Positions 7,377 to 17,100 of a stretch of 64,000 nucleotides of DNA are shown here, piece by piece. Made by a program: the position numbers and the translations under genes. Origin of the DNA: Planctomycetota bacterium (GTDB taxonomy: Bacteria > Planctomycetota > Phycisphaerae > Sedimentisphaerales > Anaerohalosphaeraceae); the NCBI GenBank assembly GCA_019456225.1, contig VRUI01000013.1, forward strand, positions 1 to 64,000. Direction: 5' to 3'. Below the pieces are notes generated by a model, which saw nothing but the letters and a program-made list of their open reading frames with translations, ran no database searches and was not told the origin of the DNA. Each line of letters starts with the position of its first letter. Position 1 is the stretch's first letter.

Positions 7377-10300
7377 TTAGATTAACTCCTCGGCTGAAAC
7401 CTTGTCATCGGGAGTATCGGAATCGTTGGGATCGTTGGGATCGTCGGGACCGTTGGGATCGTCTGTGTCGTCTGTGTCGTCTGTGTCGGTTGGGTCGTCT
7501 GTGTCGGTTGGGTCGATAGATTCGGCCGGCAGTTCAGGATGCTGGTCCGCCATCAGGATCTCATGTAGAAGGTTCCAGCGAAGACGAACAAAGCTGCCTA
7601 TGCCGCCGATAGCAATCAGGCCGGCGAACAGACCAAAACCATAGTAGATACTTGCATCGAATCGCTGTATTCTTTGTCGCTTAGCCCGAAACGTCACCGT
7701 CATTGCTGCCTCTGGTTCGACCTGCAACGGGCTGTCGAAAAGCAGTGTCTTGCCGCTGAAAGGCATTGTGATCTGCAGTTGTGCGACGGAACCTTCCGCT
7801 GCGGCCTGGGTCTGGATAATCCGCTGCGTGATCAACTCGAGATTCTCACTGTCTGCCTTTCCAAGCGAGCTTTCCATTCTGTCTGCCTGCATCTGACTGA
7901 AGGTGATACTCTTGCCGTTGACTTCGATGAGTCCGCTGTTGTTGGCTGCGCCGGATATCTGCTGACGCAATCGGCCGCGGGCATTGAGCAGTGCAACCTT
8001 GGCCTGCTGCTTTAGCAGATTATCGAGGTCGACCCGTATGTCTTCGTTAAGAGCCTTATTGCCGCGTGAGAAGTTATAACCTATCGCCAGTGCCCGACGC
8101 GCGTCAGCCTGGCGTCCCTGCTGGGCGAACCGGCGTGAAAGCTGTTGCTGCTGCTGAGCGAACTGGTCATTTCTGTAGTTTACCTCCATGATTTGCTTTT
8201 CGTATGACTGTATATTGTAACGACGAGGCGTCTCGGCAACTACGGCATTCTTATTGATAGTCAGCGTTCCGTCAAAGTCGTCATAGTTGAAGCCTTCCGG
8301 TACGAAAAGCCGCCAGGTGATATTCTTGAGGGGCAAGTCAAATTTTGGTCCCGACAAGCTATGAACGCCGGACCAGCGACGCAGTGCTTTTCCAGACTGT
8401 GCGGACGACAATCCCGCCACATAGACCATGTCCACGACTGCATCTTCCGATGTCTGCTGCGGGAGCGGGACGAGTAAGACATCCTTGCCCCGGGCGTCAT
8501 TGCGGATGGACGGCTGAGTCGCCTGGCCGTCAACTGACAGCGACCAGATAACTCCGCCGACCGGCAGTGTGACCTGCAAATGGCGTCGTGTGCCAACGCC
8601 AAGCGTCAGCGTCACCCGGTGTATCGCCTGTCCGCCCGGGGTAATTACGGTTGAAAGCAGGGTGCGGCGTACGTCTGCACCAATCTGTTCGGCTGCGGCA
8701 TGCCGGATCGCTTTTACTGTCAGTACTTTGTCCGGCGAGGCGCTGTAGTAACACATTGCCGCTCCGGAAAGATCGCCTGCGCCGAAGTACTTTGAGATAT
8801 TTCGTGCTTCGGCCGGGCGTAGAGACGCGTCCAGCGAATCGACTGATACCTCCATCCGGTCGGTAGCAAAGACTACCGTATGGCCCTGCTGTAGATCTAC
8901 GTTGCCGCAGCGTACGGCAGCTAAGGGAACATTACCCTCGGCCTGATCGTATTGCGTTTCATAGGTCAGCCGCAACAGGTAAGGGCGATCGTATTCGTAT
9001 ACTTTGTCAGCCAACTCGACTCGCCACTGGCCCGGGGTTAGCTGCTCACGTCGGGCAATTCCCGGTCCGGTTATGGTTACACCCGTTGCATCGACAGGCA
9101 GGGTCAACTCAAAAGTTTTGACACCGGCATGGAAGAGTTTGTACCGCAGGTAGTGGTCGTGACGCACAAGACCGTCTGTCACTTTGGCGACATGGAGAGT
9201 CTGGACTGTCACCCTTGGCTGGACCAACTCGGTCTGAAGATCCAACTGCCAATCGGGTCTGAGCAATCTAAAGGCCAGCAATCCCTGGCCCGCGGCGCCG
9301 AGTTCGGCGGAATCGATTTCACTGACGCCCTGCTTTGACGCCACCGACAGACGTACACCCTGCTCTGAACCTATTACCAGTTGCCCGGTGTGTTTCAGGA
9401 CGCCGGTGAGCATTACACGCGGTACTGTCAGTCGCGGCGGCATCTGCGCAATAGGTTGACTAAGCGTTAGCCTTAACGGAATCGAACCGGTGAGCTTGCG
9501 TTTAAAGTGAATGCGTACGTCACGTTTTCCGGCATCGACCGATTCATCCCAATGGCTGACATGCTGTGAGACAAGTGTGTCTATATCGTAACCTTCGGGA
9601 ATCTGCAAAACAACATCGAACCTGCCGGCCTTTGCGATTTCGATAACCCATTGGCTGTTATATACAAGGCGGTCGTCCTCTGTATTAAATCTGGCGATCT
9701 CATTGCTGCGAAGTTCACTCTGTACCGCAAGCACCTGGCCGGTGACGACATTGTTAACAGGGTCGAACCGAAATGCCTGGGTGATCTGCTCGGGAGCAAG
9801 GGCCGGTACTTTCTTAATTAGTTCGGCACTATCGCGAGTATAATCACGGACATTCATAGCCGGCGGACGCTTATCCAGGCGGACATATACGGACAAATCG
9901 GCCGCTAGCCCCATGATACTGTGCTGTTCGACGGCATCGTGAACAACCAGCGGCTCAAGACGGATGTCATAAGGCACGGAGGAACTTGCCGATTGGGTAA
10001 CCAGCATTAGTTCATAGACTCCGGTAACAGGACGGTTCATACGGACTTCGACCTCATGTGTTGTCGGGTCAAAACGCCAACTGCCGATATCCTGTGCGGT
10101 AACAGAAGTGACTGTCTCGCCGCTTGCAATGCGCAGCTTTAGCGTGTCAACCTGTCCCTGGGCAATCTGCAGCCGGACGGTATGGAATACCTCAAGCAAT
10201 CCAGGCGCGACGTGTGCAAGAGCCATATCACTGGCATAGAAGCGTACTTCTTCCTGCGACGCCTGCCGTTCTTTTGGCCGCCACGAGAACACAGCCGAGT

Positions 10301-13300
10301 CACCCGGAGCAAACATTGTTTCAACCACGGTCTGTTTATCCTTCACGCTGCGTTTCAGGTGAACGGCCTGCGGTGCACTGACCAACACGTTAGTGTCGGG
10401 TATCACGAGGCTGACACTATTGGTCAACGCCGTCGGCAGAGGCAATACGAATCGCCTCTGGTGGTCGTGGCCGGCCTTGGGCAGTGGAATCAGGAAGGTT
10501 GCTTCTATCTCATAGACATTCGCCTTTTCGATGACTACCGTATGGCGGCCATTTTCTATTTTCATGGTTACATTTCGAGCAGGCTCAGGCGATGAAACCA
10601 GAACAGCCGATTCATACAGCAGCGCAAAACTCGATGGTCCATTGGCTGAAATCCGCAGTTTGTAGTTTACCTCCATATTATCGATGCCGGCTAACAAACG
10701 GCACTCAACACTTTCGACCATTGACTGCTGAGCCATCGGTTTACCGCCCTGCCCTGTTGACGAACAGCCGCCTAAAACAGCCAGCACCGCAAGCATTAAT
10801 ATTATCGACATCGCTGCCGAATGCGCAGGAATCGACGACAGGCGATTGCGTTTTTTCAATGCGATAAAGACACACCATGCCGTCAGCACTGCCGGTCCTA
10901 CCCATGTCATCAGCACTTTCAGTATCGGCCAGGTGACGGGGATCCTGGCTGTAAGGTAGATCGCAGCAGCTAAGGCCGCCGCCGCTGCCACCAGCGATAA
11001 TCGCCGCCGGATGAGACAGACAGCTACAGCTGCTGCGACGACCATGACCACTATGACTATACTTATAAATGTTATGTTCCGCCGCCATGCGGGCACGAGT
11101 TGGGCACTTACCTGGATTGCCCGGTCGAGATCTGCATTTACCGCTTGTGCAAAGCTTAATGATGTTGCCGGTGCCGGTTCTATTATGCTGCCGCTCATTG
11201 CTGCTGCCACGCTCACCCAGACGAGCGAGACGAGCAACACTGCCAGAACTATCTCCGGGAGGCGCTTGCGGAAGAAGATAAGGCTGAGAATAATTAATAT
11301 CGCCACGGCGATGGCTGCTGCCCATATCACCGGCAAATCTATCCAACGCTGGAACGACGCGGACCACAACTGGCCAACTCGCTTGAGTACCGGCGCCAGG
11401 CCCACTTGAGGCATCCGGCCGGACTGCGCCTGCATGTTGCCGCCGGCGGCGGAGATCGCCCATTCATCAGGCGCGGTGATATGCCACTCGGCATAGGTAA
11501 CAGGGACGCTGCATCGTGGAGCGGTCAGATTCAGATGATAACGCCAAAGGCCTGTCATTTTTTGAACCTGGCCATACTCCAGCTCGATGGTTGACGGGTC
11601 GTTGGGGTTGGTCTTTCGGCTCAGCGGAATGAGCAGTTGGCCGCTTTTGGCGTCATAGGATGTTGCCAGTCGCGTCTTGACTTCACCGCGGCCCTTTTGC
11701 TCGATTGAAAATACCGACCAGACGCTCGCTTTGGCCGGCATGGTCAAAGAAAGGAACTGTCCGGTTGTGTTCTTAACCTTATAGCGAACATTGGTAACCG
11801 ATTCCATCCGCTTGCCGGGACCTACGGCCAGTCTGGTTCGATGAGCAACGATGTCGAGTATGACCGGCAGCAGTCCGCTCCGCTTGTATGGGTCTACACT
11901 CAGCAATGCCACATGCGGATCGGTAACGTACTTGTATGCAGCCAGAATCGGACTGCTCGTGAGCAGGCGATAGTCGCCCGGCAGTTCATCTATAGTAATC
12001 GCCAGCAGTCCGGAGGCATCAGCGTTTGGCGGCGGGGTTGTCTGCAATTTGAGATCCAGGTGGCTGGTTACTACCACATAGCCTGTTTGTGTCTGTACAT
12101 CCCGGCATTGCAATGCGCCTAGTTGAATGGACTGTTTGGGATCATGCTGCTGCGTATAGGTCACCGCCAGATTGTAGTCGCCGATAACTTTACGCATGAG
12201 CTTGACTACCCAGACATCGTCTTCTTGTGTCCAGCGGCGAACATCGCTGCCGACAAATTCCACATTCTCCATGCTCTCTGGCAAACTAAAACGCAATTCG
12301 TCGACCGGTGAGCCGGTGATGATATAGTTAATAACTGCCGATCCGTATGCCATAGCTTCGCCGACTGACTGAAGATGGAAGACTTCGGCCCTTATCCCGG
12401 CAGGCTTTCTCTGGGCCATAAGGCTCAGGTTCCAGTCGGGCTGGCGGAATCTATAGGCGAACTGGGCCTGTGCAACTCGCAGCGGGACAGAGGCTGTATG
12501 AACCTTGCGCAAGTTCTTGACCTCAGGTTCATCGATCTCGATTCCGGCTTCGGCGGCAACGACGACGTAGCCTCGGTGGGTTTTTGCGCCTATGACATGC
12601 AATGCCGGGATCGTCTGGCGCTGGCCCAATGGCCCATGCCCCAACTCCAGACGCAAACGGATGAGCGTGCGCACCATCAACGGCTTGGCGAATACGACTC
12701 GCACAGTGGTACCCGGCTTTTCCTTCGATCCTTCAGTAAGGTGATAGTCCTCAACTTGATCGCCATCGACTGAAGCGACCACCATGCCGGAGCCGACTAA
12801 GATATCAAGCTTGCGGATCGGCGCGTCTCGTACATCCAACTCTAACTCGGCATTGACAACAAGGTCATCCTCTTTGATGGTTGTTACGAAACGGCCTGCT
12901 ACGTCATAACTGGGCACGATATCGTCGACGGACAGTTTCAGCATGCTGCGGCTGCCGGAATATGTGTAGAAAAACGCTTTGCCTTTGGGTATTGGTCGAT
13001 CACCTGCTTTGCTTACATGGACACGGGGGAAAGCGGCCGCGTCGATTTGAGTGAGGCCCGTTGACTGGGCGACTATCAATTGCAGGGCACTGTCTGTCCC
13101 AACGACAAGGTGGCCGCTTGCGCGGATTCCGCCGGTAGGTGTTATGGATGGAACCTCAACTTCTGCCGGTAACTTGCCTACGCCGGCTTCGGCGCCGATG
13201 CGCAGGCGGTAGCGTTTTTCCTGCGGTCTGCTAAGTTGAACCATGAGATAACGAGGGCCATCGTTGGGGTCGGTAATCGACCAATTGCGAATGTAGGCAC

Positions 13301-14051
13301 CGTCAATGGCAGTGATGCTTAGACCGGTCGGCACCTGGAATGCAAGTTTTTCGATCTTGCCCTGTGTGATCTGGAAATCAAATAACGCATCGACATGCAT
13401 CAAAGCGGCACGAACATCTACGATCGTATTGGCCTGGCTGGACAGGACCAGTTTGGCGCCCTCCAGTTCGACCTGGGGTTTCCAGCGGACAACAAACGGC
13501 TGATGCGGTCCCAGAATAGCCGTAATTATCAATTTTCCCTTTTCGATATTGCGCTGGACCCTCATAGCACCAGGCAATTGCACTTCAAGATCCGGGCGGT
13601 CACTGATAAGCTGAATCCTGCGCATGCGACTGGTGGGGACATTTAGGGTCGTCTCTCGCCAGAGGGTTTTGGAGTCAACCTGAGATTTTGCCACAAACGT
13701 TACACCGATTCGATGGCGGCCGGACTTGGCCCAGACTACATAGTAAGCCTTTTTCTTACTGTCATAGTCGAGCTTGTAGCCGCCGCTGGTTTTATTGAAC
13801 AGCTTGAGCACCGCGTCTCCCTGGATCAGCAGCATGCGGCTTTTGGCAGACTTCGTTTTTGCTTCAAAGTCAAGGCTTACGGTAAGTTCACGGCCGGCGA
13901 TGTAACCGGTAACGCCCAACTCGGCAATCTCAATTCCATCTGACTGTTTGGGTTCAGGCGGCGGCGATGGTGCCTTCTCGGCAAGAACTGCTGTTGTCAG
14001 CAGTATGCAGGTTAGCAGCAATGATGTGATCTTCGATTGTCGGGTAAACAT
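7377..14051 (-). CDS. Giant envelope protein with two homologous halves and an internal lipoprotein-like signal
   Basis: 2224 residues, function unknown. A signal peptide (residues 1-24) is followed by a beta-rich region to about 900. Next come six hydrophobic helices between about 905 and 1096, the last reading SIILMLAVLAVLGGC. A second beta-rich region runs from about 1100 to 2130, then a helix near 2131-2155 and an acidic tail rich in DDTDD/DPND. The two beta-rich parts are homologous: AYRFRQPDW near 528 aligns with AFRLLRPDW near 1591, and SGHLVVGTDSALQLIVA aligns with TGQLVIGSEQGVRLSVA. Met1081 to Cys1096 has the form of a lipoprotein signal with LGGC lipobox, suggesting fusion of two secreted proteins. 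It is the last gene of the sigma/VWA operon, starting 145 bases after it, so it is probably an effector or structural partner of that system. No catalytic motif was recognised. Confidence 0.8.
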   Translation of the reverse strand: MFTRQSKITSLLLTCILLTTAVLAEKAPSPPPEPKQSDGIEIAELGVTGYIAGRELTVSLDFEAKTKSAKSRMLLIQGDAVLKLFNKTSGGYKLDYDSKKKAYYVVWAKSGRHRIGVTFVAKSQVDSKTLWRETTLNVPTSRMRRIQLISDRPDLEVQLPGAMRVQRNIEKGKLIITAILGPHQPFVVRWKPQVELEGAKLVLSSQANTIVDVRAALMHVDALFDFQITQGKIEKLAFQVPTGLSITAIDGAYIRNWSITDPNDGPRYLMVQLSRPQEKRYRLRIGAEAGVGKLPAEVEVPSITPTGGIRASGHLVVGTDSALQLIVAQSTGLTQIDAAAFPRVHVSKAGDRPIPKGKAFFYTYSGSRSMLKLSVDDIVPSYDVAGRFVTTIKEDDLVVNAELELDVRDAPIRKLDILVGSGMVVASVDGDQVEDYHLTEGSKEKPGTTVRVVFAKPLMVRTLIRLRLELGHGPLGQRQTIPALHVIGAKTHRGYVVVAAEAGIEIDEPEVKNLRKVHTASVPLRVAQAQFAYRFRQPDWNLSLMAQRKPAGIRAEVFHLQSVGEAMAYGSAVINYIITGSPVDELRFSLPESMENVEFVGSDVRRWTQEDDVWVVKLMRKVIGDYNLAVTYTQQHDPKQSIQLGALQCRDVQTQTGYVVVTSHLDLKLQTTPPPNADASGLLAITIDELPGDYRLLTSSPILAAYKYVTDPHVALLSVDPYKRSGLLPVILDIVAHRTRLAVGPGKRMESVTNVRYKVKNTTGQFLSLTMPAKASVWSVFSIEQKGRGEVKTRLATSYDAKSGQLLIPLSRKTNPNDPSTIELEYGQVQKMTGLWRYHLNLTAPRCSVPVTYAEWHITAPDEWAISAAGGNMQAQSGRMPQVGLAPVLKRVGQLWSASFQRWIDLPVIWAAAIAVAILIILSLIFFRKRLPEIVLAVLLVSLVWVSVAAAMSGSIIEPAPATSLSFAQAVNADLDRAIQVSAQLVPAWRRNITFISIVIVVMVVAAAVAVCLIRRRLSLVAAAAALAAAIYLTARIPVTWPILKVLMTWVGPAVLTAWCVFIALKKRNRLSSIPAHSAAMSIILMLAVLAVLGGCSSTGQGGKPMAQQSMVESVECRLLAGIDNMEVNYKLRISANGPSSFALLYESAVLVSSPEPARNVTMKIENGRHTVVIEKANVYEIEATFLIPLPKAGHDHQRRFVLPLPTALTNSVSLVIPDTNVLVSAPQAVHLKRSVKDKQTVVETMFAPGDSAVFSWRPKERQASQEEVRFYASDMALAHVAPGLLEVFHTVRLQIAQGQVDTLKLRIASGETVTSVTAQDIGSWRFDPTTHEVEVRMNRPVTGVYELMLVTQSASSSVPYDIRLEPLVVHDAVEQHSIMGLAADLSVYVRLDKRPPAMNVRDYTRDSAELIKKVPALAPEQITQAFRFDPVNNVVTGQVLAVQSELRSNEIARFNTEDDRLVYNSQWVIEIAKAGRFDVVLQIPEGYDIDTLVSQHVSHWDESVDAGKRDVRIHFKRKLTGSIPLRLTLSQPIAQMPPRLTVPRVMLTGVLKHTGQLVIGSEQGVRLSVASKQGVSEIDSAELGAAGQGLLAFRLLRPDWQLDLQTELVQPRVTVQTLHVAKVTDGLVRHDHYLRYKLFHAGVKTFELTLPVDATGVTITGPGIARREQLTPGQWRVELADKVYEYDRPYLLRLTYETQYDQAEGNVPLAAVRCGNVDLQQGHTVVFATDRMEVSVDSLDASLRPAEARNISKYFGAGDLSGAAMCYYSASPDKVLTVKAIRHAAAEQIGADVRRTLLSTVITPGGQAIHRVTLTLGVGTRRHLQVTLPVGGVIWSLSVDGQATQPSIRNDARGKDVLLVPLPQQTSEDAVVDMVYVAGLSSAQSGKALRRWSGVHSLSGPKFDLPLKNITWRLFVPEGFNYDDFDGTLTINKNAVVAETPRRYNIQSYEKQIMEVNYRNDQFAQQQQQLSRRFAQQGRQADARRALAIGYNFSRGNKALNEDIRVDLDNLLKQQAKVALLNARGRLRQQISGAANNSGLIEVNGKSITFSQMQADRMESSLGKADSENLELITQRIIQTQAAAEGSVAQLQITMPFSGKTLLFDSPLQVEPEAAMTVTFRAKRQRIQRFDASIYYGFGLFAGLIAIGGIGSFVRLRWNLLHEILMADQHPELPAESIDPTDTDDPTDTDDTDDTDDPNGPDDPNDPNDSDTPDDKVSAEELI

Positions 14052-14195
14052 ACAATAGTCCTTTCGTTTAGGTTTAGGGAACCTCTAAAAATTCATTTTG
14101 TTAGAACTACCCTTTATTTTGTTTTCGCTGTTTTCCATCGTACGTCATTAGCCCGCCTGATGGATTTAAAAGTTGTGTAAAATACAACAATATGT

Positions 14196-17100
14196 CTATT
14201 TCGGCCTTGGGAGGTGCTCAGATCTTCGGATAAGTTCGGTCAGTTCACGCACGTCGCGGTCCAGCGGAAGGGCCAGGCTAACCTTCTCGGCCACGGCGAG
14301 GACATCCTTTAGGCTGGCGTTTGTCGCGTGTTCCGATTGACGCAGAATCTCGGCAAACCGCGATGCGGTCGCAGCGAGAAAGAAGCGCGGCGAACCGGCG
14401 ACTTTCCGTCTTCGCACGATCGAATTCCTGAGGCGAGATGATATTTCTTCCATCTTGCCTGTGTCGGCGTTACGATATCGCACAAATACAGTTCCCAGTC
14501 CACCTTCCTGATCCGTGCACCGTTGACCTGTAAGCTCCAGTTCGTAAAGGGCCGTGGAACACTGGCCGGAACCGACCTCGCCTGCGTCTACCGTATCGTC
14601 ACGGAAACGCTTGTCTTCAATGTCGCGGTTTTCGTAGCCTATCAGCCGGTAACGCCGTACGCGATCGGGATTGAAGTTGACCTGGATGCGGGCGTCTTTG
14701 GCTACGGTGTGCAGCGTGGCCGACAACTGCTCTACAAAGACCCTTTGGCCCTGGCGGGTAGAGTCGAGATATACATAACTGCCGTCGCCGCGATTGGCCA
14801 GTGTTTCGAGAAACGCATCGTTATATGTGCCGAGTCCGACACCAACACATGTGATGGTGATACCCTGTTTTCGGTCGGCGTCAACGGCCTTGAGAATGAG
14901 GTCAGCTTCGGTCTGGCCGACATTAGCTACGCCGTCGGAGCAAAGCACTACGTGGTTGATCTGTTTGGAGGCAAAAGAACGCCTCGCTGTTGCGTAGCCC
15001 AACTGCAGCCCGGCTAACAGGTTTGTGGAACCGGACGCCTGGATGGCGTTAATAGCCTGGTGAATTTTGTCGCGATGCTGCAGCGACACCGACTCCAGAT
15101 GCAGACGCGACTTATCTGAACATGTTATCAAAGTGACACGGTCGGCGGTTGAGAGCTTGTTGATTAAGAGATTCAATGCCTGCTTAACAAGGCCCAGCCG
15201 GTCGGGCTTACCCATCGATGCGGAGGCGTCGACTACGAGAACAAGGTGGGCCGGCTTCTGCTGGTCGCGGCCGATGGTGCGGGCCTTTACTCCGACTTTG
15301 AGCAGTGTCAGTTTTTTTCCTTTGGCGGCAAATGGAGACGGTGCCGCTTCGGCGTGAATCGAAAATGTACGATCGCTGCGCTGGGGGTATTGGTAGTTGA
15401 AGTAATTGATGAACTCCTCCATACGCACCGCGCCGGCCGGGGGCAGGAAGCCACTGTAAATATACCGTCGGCTGAGCGTATATGAAGCCGTATCCACATC
15501 AAGTGCAAAGGTCGAAAGTTGATCGCGTCCGGTCATTACCCATGGATTGACAGGGACAGACTTAAAGTGAGAGGCCAAAGGCATGTCGAATTCATCGGCA
15601 GGTAAGTTGAAGCCGAACTCACTTAAACGATTATTTTTCTCCTCACCATCTTCGAGCCCTATCAGTCCATTACCATACTTGCCATCCCGACCAACCTCAA
15701 CACCCAGAGCACTCAGGTCTACCGGCTTACCAGACCATGTAATATCCTTCGGAGCCTCTGTAGCCTCCGTAGCCTTCTCATCTTTCCTTTTCTTGAGATC
15801 CTTAAGACCCTTCTCGTCGACGCCTTTTAACAGACTGCCTATCATCGGGAGATCACCCATAATCGGAACTTTCCTGCCCTTGCCAGGTCCGGATTTATCT
15901 TCACGGGTGATGAAATAAGCAGCATCTGGTGCGGGTTTCTTTTCACCGGCGATGAAATAAGCAGCACCAGATGTAGAGAATGAGCCGGTTGTTATTGACT
16001 CGGCTTCTTTGTTAAGACGTATTGTTATCTCATCTCCATCGACCGCCGAGACTATAGCCTTGGCCATCACATCGTGCTTCATTGCAGAGCCGAATTTATT
16101 CTTGGCTCGTTCATTGTATATATTGTCGTATCTGGTACCAGTGGAGGGTCTTTTTGCAAAATCGACATGACCATCGGTCATTGACTTGTTAAACTCTTTC
16201 TTATTGCCGGCTATCTCCTGGGCTGTCTCGGGTTTGCCGGTAATGGAGAATCCGCTAATTTCGCCGGCATCCGTCTCATAAAGAGTTTTCCGATCACCAT
16301 TAATATTCCTGCGACTCCTATGACTGTCCTTCTTCCTATTTTTAGTAAGAGAGATCCAGCTCTTTACGTCCGCTGCCTCCTCGTGAAGAGTTACCCGATC
16401 ACCTTTATACTTCTTGCCATTCTTTTCGTCGAGCATCTTCTTAACGGTTTCCAGCAACGCCTCCCTGTCAGATACCTCCGACCTCGAGTTCAGAAACCTC
16501 GCCTCCAGTAGTGGTCGTGTATTGCTCGCCTGGCTTGCCTCATTCCTATACCAGCCATCTTTGGCGGGTGCAGGTTTAGAGGCAGGCTCTGGCGCAATCA
16601 TTCTCGCTATCGTAGGTTTCTTAGTACTCGGACGCTTTGAGATTGAGACAGGGGTACCACGGTATGCGGGTCCCGGTAGTGACCGTTTCGGCGCAGTTTT
16701 TGTCGATATCGAATTCTGAGGCTTTGAGATTCGGACAGAGGTACCAGCTGGTCTGGGTGGCGGCAGTTCTGCCGGTGATAGCAGTATTTCATCAACGGTA
16801 TATTTCCCAGCGTCTTTGGTGCTTGAACGCCCATCTTCGAAATCCGCGATCGGTTTGTTATTGACAATGCCAGGCTCACTGACATCGATACCGGCCCCAT
16901 CTTCAAAGAAGGTATTATTCGTGACCGTAGGACCACTGCCATTGGAGTTGTAAACCCACGAAGGTGAACCCGGCCCGCCACGTCCGCCACGTCCGCCAAC
17001 TACGCCACCTCCGCCATATCCGCCGCCACGTCCGCCTCCTCCGCCATATCCACCATTTCCGCCACCTCCCATATATCCGCCACGCTCCCCACGTCCGCCA

